A stretch of DNA of 64,000 bases from Mangrovicoccus sp049603835 (lineage in GTDB: Bacteria; Pseudomonadota; Alphaproteobacteria; Rhodobacterales; Rhodobacteraceae). Positions 61,340 through 64,000 of this stretch are shown piece after piece. Every line of letters starts with the position of its first letter. Position 1 is the first letter of the stretch. The notes below the pieces were generated by a model, which did no database searches, was not told where the DNA came from, and saw only the letters and a program-made list of their open reading frames with translations. The stretch lies in the NCBI GenBank assembly GCA_049603835.1, contig JBMYSZ010000001.1:186001-250000 (forward strand), given 5' to 3'. Made by a program: the position numbers and the translations under genes.

Positions 61340-61560
61340 CCTCGTAAGTTCAGAGCGCGTTGACGGGACCCTTCATGGTTCCGTTCGTTTAAAACGGCAT
61401 CTATCCGTAGCGTATTAGTGCCAAGTTTCACAGCAATTTCATGTTGCTTATGTCCGCCCCAGTGCATCAACCAAACATTGATTGCTTGGGCAAACGTTAA
61501 CATTGGCGTCCCAGACCCATCCACAGGTGGGCTGGCGGCGGCCACCGGCGACACTGACAT
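61336..61560 (-). CDS. small HTH-like protein
   Basis: The 74-residue protein contains a segment FAQAINVWLMHWGGHKQHEIAVKLG followed by TNTLRIDAVLNER, which looks like a helix-turn-helix (KQHEIAVKLGTNTLRIDAVL). It might bind DNA, but no family name comes to mind. ATG 61560 has GGAGG eight bases upstream; a GTG at 61575 overlaps that site and is unlikely. It stands alone between gltB and mtgA, on the opposite strand. Confidence 0.65.
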   Translation of the reverse strand: MSVSPVAAASPPVDGSGTPMLTFAQAINVWLMHWGGHKQHEIAVKLGTNTLRIDAVLNERNHEGSRQRALNLRG

Positions 61561-61716
61561 GGGCGCAACCTCCACTCAATTCATAAGGGTTAGACAAAGC
61601 CTGATTCACCTTGCCTTCATAGATTAAAGGAAAGTATCCATTCTCTGTCTATCGCAGAATATTTCGAAGTTAATTAGATAGTTACGAATTGCTAATGTTA
61701 ACCATATCCTTGCGGG

Positions 61717-62460
61717 ATGAATTGGGCCGTGACGCCAGGTCTTGTTTTGGGTCTGTTTGCGGCAATGGGGTGGTGTGTTTTCGGCATGAGATATTTTGGG
61801 AAACTTCTTAAATGGCTCAAACGAGCTTTGTTGGGGCTGTTGCTGCTATTTGTGCTAAGCTTGGCTGCTTTTCGGTTTTTTCCCGTGCCCATAACGATTT
61901 ACCAGGCCTTGGAATGGCACCGCTTAGGCGAAATTAAACATGAATGGGTGCCTGCTTCTGATATTGCTCCGGTGATGCTGCGCTCTGTTGTGGCGGCGGA
62001 GGACGCCAAATTTTGCCAGCATTGGGGCTTTGATATGGAGGCACTGCGCCTGGCAGTCGAGGGCGGGATGCGGCGCGGCGGCTCGACGATTAGTCAACAG
62101 ACCGCGAAAAATGTATATCTTTTCCAGGGACGAAATTGGGGACGAAAAGCCGCTGAGGCGCTTTTGACCCCGTTAATCGAGCTGGCTTGGAGTAAACAGC
62201 GAATCGTAGAAGTCTATTTAAATGTGATCGAATTCGATGAAGGCGTTTTTGGCGTCCAAGCCGCGTCTCAACATTATTTTGGGGTCACAGCCGCCGAGCT
62301 AAGCCCAGTTCAGGCCGCACGCCTGGCAGCTGTCTTACCGAATCCAAAAGATCGCTCGGCATCGCGCCCGACGGCTTTTTTACGTAAACGCGCCGCATCT
62401 ATCATGGATGGCGCCGAAACAATTCGCCGGGATGGGCGCGCTGACTGTTTCAGTGGTTGA
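61717..62460 (+). CDS. mtgA: monofunctional biosynthetic peptidoglycan transglycosylase
   Basis: MtgA polymerises lipid II into glycan chains at the inner membrane. The 247-residue protein has an N-terminal membrane anchor (LLGLLLLFVLSLAAFRFF) and the GT51 motifs: VVAAEDAKFCQHWGFD (catalytic Glu), GGSTISQQTAKN, and KQRIVEVYLNVIEF. The length is normal. The start is uncertain: ATG 61717 lacks a clear ribosome binding site, and an in-frame ATG at 61786 is possible. Confidence 0.93.
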   Translation: MNWAVTPGLVLGLFAAMGWCVFGMRYFGKLLKWLKRALLGLLLLFVLSLAAFRFFPVPITIYQALEWHRLGEIKHEWVPASDIAPVMLRSVVAAEDAKFCQHWGFDMEALRLAVEGGMRRGGSTISQQTAKNVYLFQGRNWGRKAAEALLTPLIELAWSKQRIVEVYLNVIEFDEGVFGVQAASQHYFGVTAAELSPVQAARLAAVLPNPKDRSASRPTAFLRKRAASIMDGAETIRRDGRADCFSG

Positions 62461-62512
62461 TCACCGGCGCGCTGCGAGGCACTACAGAGCTGCTAACGAC
62501 AGTCGGAATCCT

Positions 62513-63178
62513 ATGATTAAGCTTTATCATGCGCCGCTTTCCCCCTTTTGCCGCAAAGTGCGTTTGACGCTTGCGGAAAAGAAGCTTGAGGTCGATCTGA
62601 TCGAAGAGCGCTATTGGGAAAAAGACCCAGATTTCATGCGCCGTAATCCAGCGGGCAAGGTGCCGGTGATGCGGATTGACCGCAAAATCATGAGCGAAAG
62701 CATGGCGATTTGTGAGTATTTGGAAGACGCTCACCCAGAACCTGCTTTGATGCCGAAATCGCCCGAGGCGCGGGCCGAGGTGCGCCGCTTGGTCGGTTGG
62801 TTTGACGATACATTTCACCACGAGGTGACGGCCAATATTCTTTATGAGCGGGTAAATCGTAAACTAACTGGCGCGGGCTATCCGGATAGCCGCAATATTA
62901 AAACTGGCGTTCAGCGGATCAAATATCACCTTGATTACATGGCGCATTTGCTGGATCACCGCCGCTGGCTGGCCGGGGATGTCATGACCCTGGCGGATTT
63001 TGCTGCTGCTGCGCATTTGTCGGCCTTGGATTATACCAGTGATGTGGATTGGCACCGCTCCACTGTGGTCAAGGACTGGTATGCGAAAATCAAAAGCCGC
63101 CCGGCCTTTCGCGGTCTATTGGCGGATCAGGTAGCTGGATTTTTGCCGGCGCGGCATTATGCCGATCTGGATTTCTAA
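62513..63178 (+). CDS. glutathione S-transferase family protein
   Basis: The 221-residue protein has an N-terminal thioredoxin-like domain (KLYHAPLSPFCRKVRLTLAEK with a CxxxR-like S-P-F-C active-site position, then GKVPVM and ESMAICEYLED) and a C-terminal helical domain. It resembles GST or stringent starvation protein A-type GSTs; the substrate is unknown. ATG 62513 starts the fold; upstream in-frame sequence from 62408 belongs to the end of mtgA in another frame. It ends one base before queG. Confidence 0.85.
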   Translation: MIKLYHAPLSPFCRKVRLTLAEKKLEVDLIEERYWEKDPDFMRRNPAGKVPVMRIDRKIMSESMAICEYLEDAHPEPALMPKSPEARAEVRRLVGWFDDTFHHEVTANILYERVNRKLTGAGYPDSRNIKTGVQRIKYHLDYMAHLLDHRRWLAGDVMTLADFAAAAHLSALDYTSDVDWHRSTVVKDWYAKIKSRPAFRGLLADQVAGFLPARHYADLDF

Positions 63179-64000
63179 ATGACCGCTGCTGGCCCTGCTG
63201 GCACAGAGCGCGATGATCTTAAAACGCGGCTTCTGGCGGAGGCAAAGGCTGTAGGTTTCAGCGCCTGCGGTATCTGCCATCCAAAATCGGTGCCTGAAAT
63301 TGCCGAGCATTTGCGTGATTTTGTGGCTAATGGCTATCATGGGGAAATGGCCTGGATGGCGGAACGGATGGCTTGGCGGGGGGCGCCCTCCGCTTTATGG
63401 CCAGAATGCCGTTCCGTCATCATGTTGGCAGAGGCCTATACACCGGATCATGATCCGCTAGCGGTTTTAGACAAGCCCGACCACGCCGCCATCAGTGTCT
63501 ATGCTCAGGGGCGCGATTATCATGATGTCGTTAAAAAGCGACTTAAAAAACTTGGGCGTTGGCTCTTGGCTCAGGCTGAAGACGCAGAGATAAAAGTTTT
63601 CGTCGATACGGCACCGGTGATGGAAAAGCCCCTAGCCGCGGCGGCCGGGCTTGGTTGGCAGGGCAAGCACACGAATTTATTGGGCCGTGGCTTTGGCAAT
63701 TGGGTGTTTCTGGGGGCGATTTTCACGACACTAGAATTGCCAACGGATGATCCAGTTACCAGCAATTGCGGGACTTGTCGGGCCTGTCTTGATATTTGCC
63801 CAACTCAGGCTTTTCCTGCGCCCTATAAATTGGATGCGCGTCGCTGCATTTCCTATCTTACGATTGAATATAAAGGCGCTATTCCCTTGGAGCTGAGGGA
63901 AAAAATGGGCAATCGGATTTATGGCTGTGATGATTGTTTGGCCATATGCCCCTGGAATAAATTTGCCATTCAAGCCCAAGAGCAACGCTATTTACGTAAG
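63179..64000 (+). CDS. queG: epoxyqueuosine reductase (5' part, truncated by window end)
   Basis: QueG reduces epoxyqueuosine in tRNA to queuosine using cobalamin and two 4Fe-4S clusters. From ATG 63179 the frame stays open for 274 codons to the window end. The two ferredoxin-like clusters are seen as CGTCRACLDICP and CDDCLAICPWNKFA, with family segments FVDTAPVMEKPLAAAAGLGWQGKHTNLL before them. The C-terminal HEAT-like part is missing because of the window edge. The ATG lies one base after the GST stop. Its cobalamin need fits the cobU/cobC pair. Confidence 0.95.
   Translation, partial: MTAAGPAGTERDDLKTRLLAEAKAVGFSACGICHPKSVPEIAEHLRDFVANGYHGEMAWMAERMAWRGAPSALWPECRSVIMLAEAYTPDHDPLAVLDKPDHAAISVYAQGRDYHDVVKKRLKKLGRWLLAQAEDAEIKVFVDTAPVMEKPLAAAAGLGWQGKHTNLLGRGFGNWVFLGAIFTTLELPTDDPVTSNCGTCRACLDICPTQAFPAPYKLDARRCISYLTIEYKGAIPLELREKMGNRIYGCDDCLAICPWNKFAIQAQEQRYLRK

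Overview
The window is chromosomal DNA from an alphaproteobacterium, most likely Rhodobacteraceae (Roseobacter/Rhodobacter group). This rests on gene content and order: lpoA-like / rsmI-yraN-gshB, coaBC-dut-moeB, xdhABC beside a BMP-type purine ABC system, short HisG with HisZ, gltD-x-GFA-gltB, and VPLPA-CTERM-like proteins. The GC-rich codon bias fits. The assignment is inference from protein families; no database search was run. I found no rRNA, tRNA, CRISPR array, intact insertion sequence or prophage.

Layout. 1-6.6 kb: rimI-tsaB-nfuA, a universal stress protein, a VPLPA-CTERM-like secreted protein, a branched-chain aminotransferase, a VOC protein and trpS on the minus strand, then a rhomboid-fold protein without catalytic residues on the plus strand. 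6.6-19 kb: murJ, glnD and an LpoA-like lipoprotein (minus), divergent from rsmI-yraN-gshB; then comM, a GST, a cobC/cobU pair and divergent rpoH. 19.4-27.6 kb: coaBC-dut-moeB, an amino-acid ABC binding protein and permease without an ATPase, an M3 peptidase, an SH3 protein and a 2-hydroxyacid dehydrogenase. 27.6-32 kb: a PAS protein, panC-panB, a small membrane protein, a CBS-domain protein and an AhpD-like protein with a palindrome at its start. 32.1-42.3 kb: one long minus-strand purine unit, xdhA-xdhB-xdhC, ABC ATPase, two permeases, a voltage-gated-type K+ channel and a BMP binding protein. It should import nucleosides or purines and oxidise hypoxanthine/xanthine to urate.

42.6-46.9 kb holds a second VPLPA-CTERM protein and dnaE. 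46.9-49.1 kb is the most unusual stretch: a Tat-type exported papain-like protein that appears to lack its nucleophile, a membrane-anchored unknown protein on the other strand, a 79-residue secreted protein, a hairpin over a ribosome binding site and a terminator facing away from any annotated gene. 49.1-52.7 kb: slyX and hisS-hisZ-hisG. 52.8-61.2 kb: uppP, then gltD, a secreted unknown protein, a GFA-family protein and gltB. 61.2-64 kb: a run of small hairpins, a small HTH-like gene, mtgA, a GST and the 5' part of queG, which runs off the end.

Most of the window is ordinary core genome. Best leads for something undescribed: the 46.9-49.1 kb patch, the K+ channel inside the purine operon, the catalytically dead rhomboid, the palindrome at the AhpD-like gene and the hairpin cluster after gltB.
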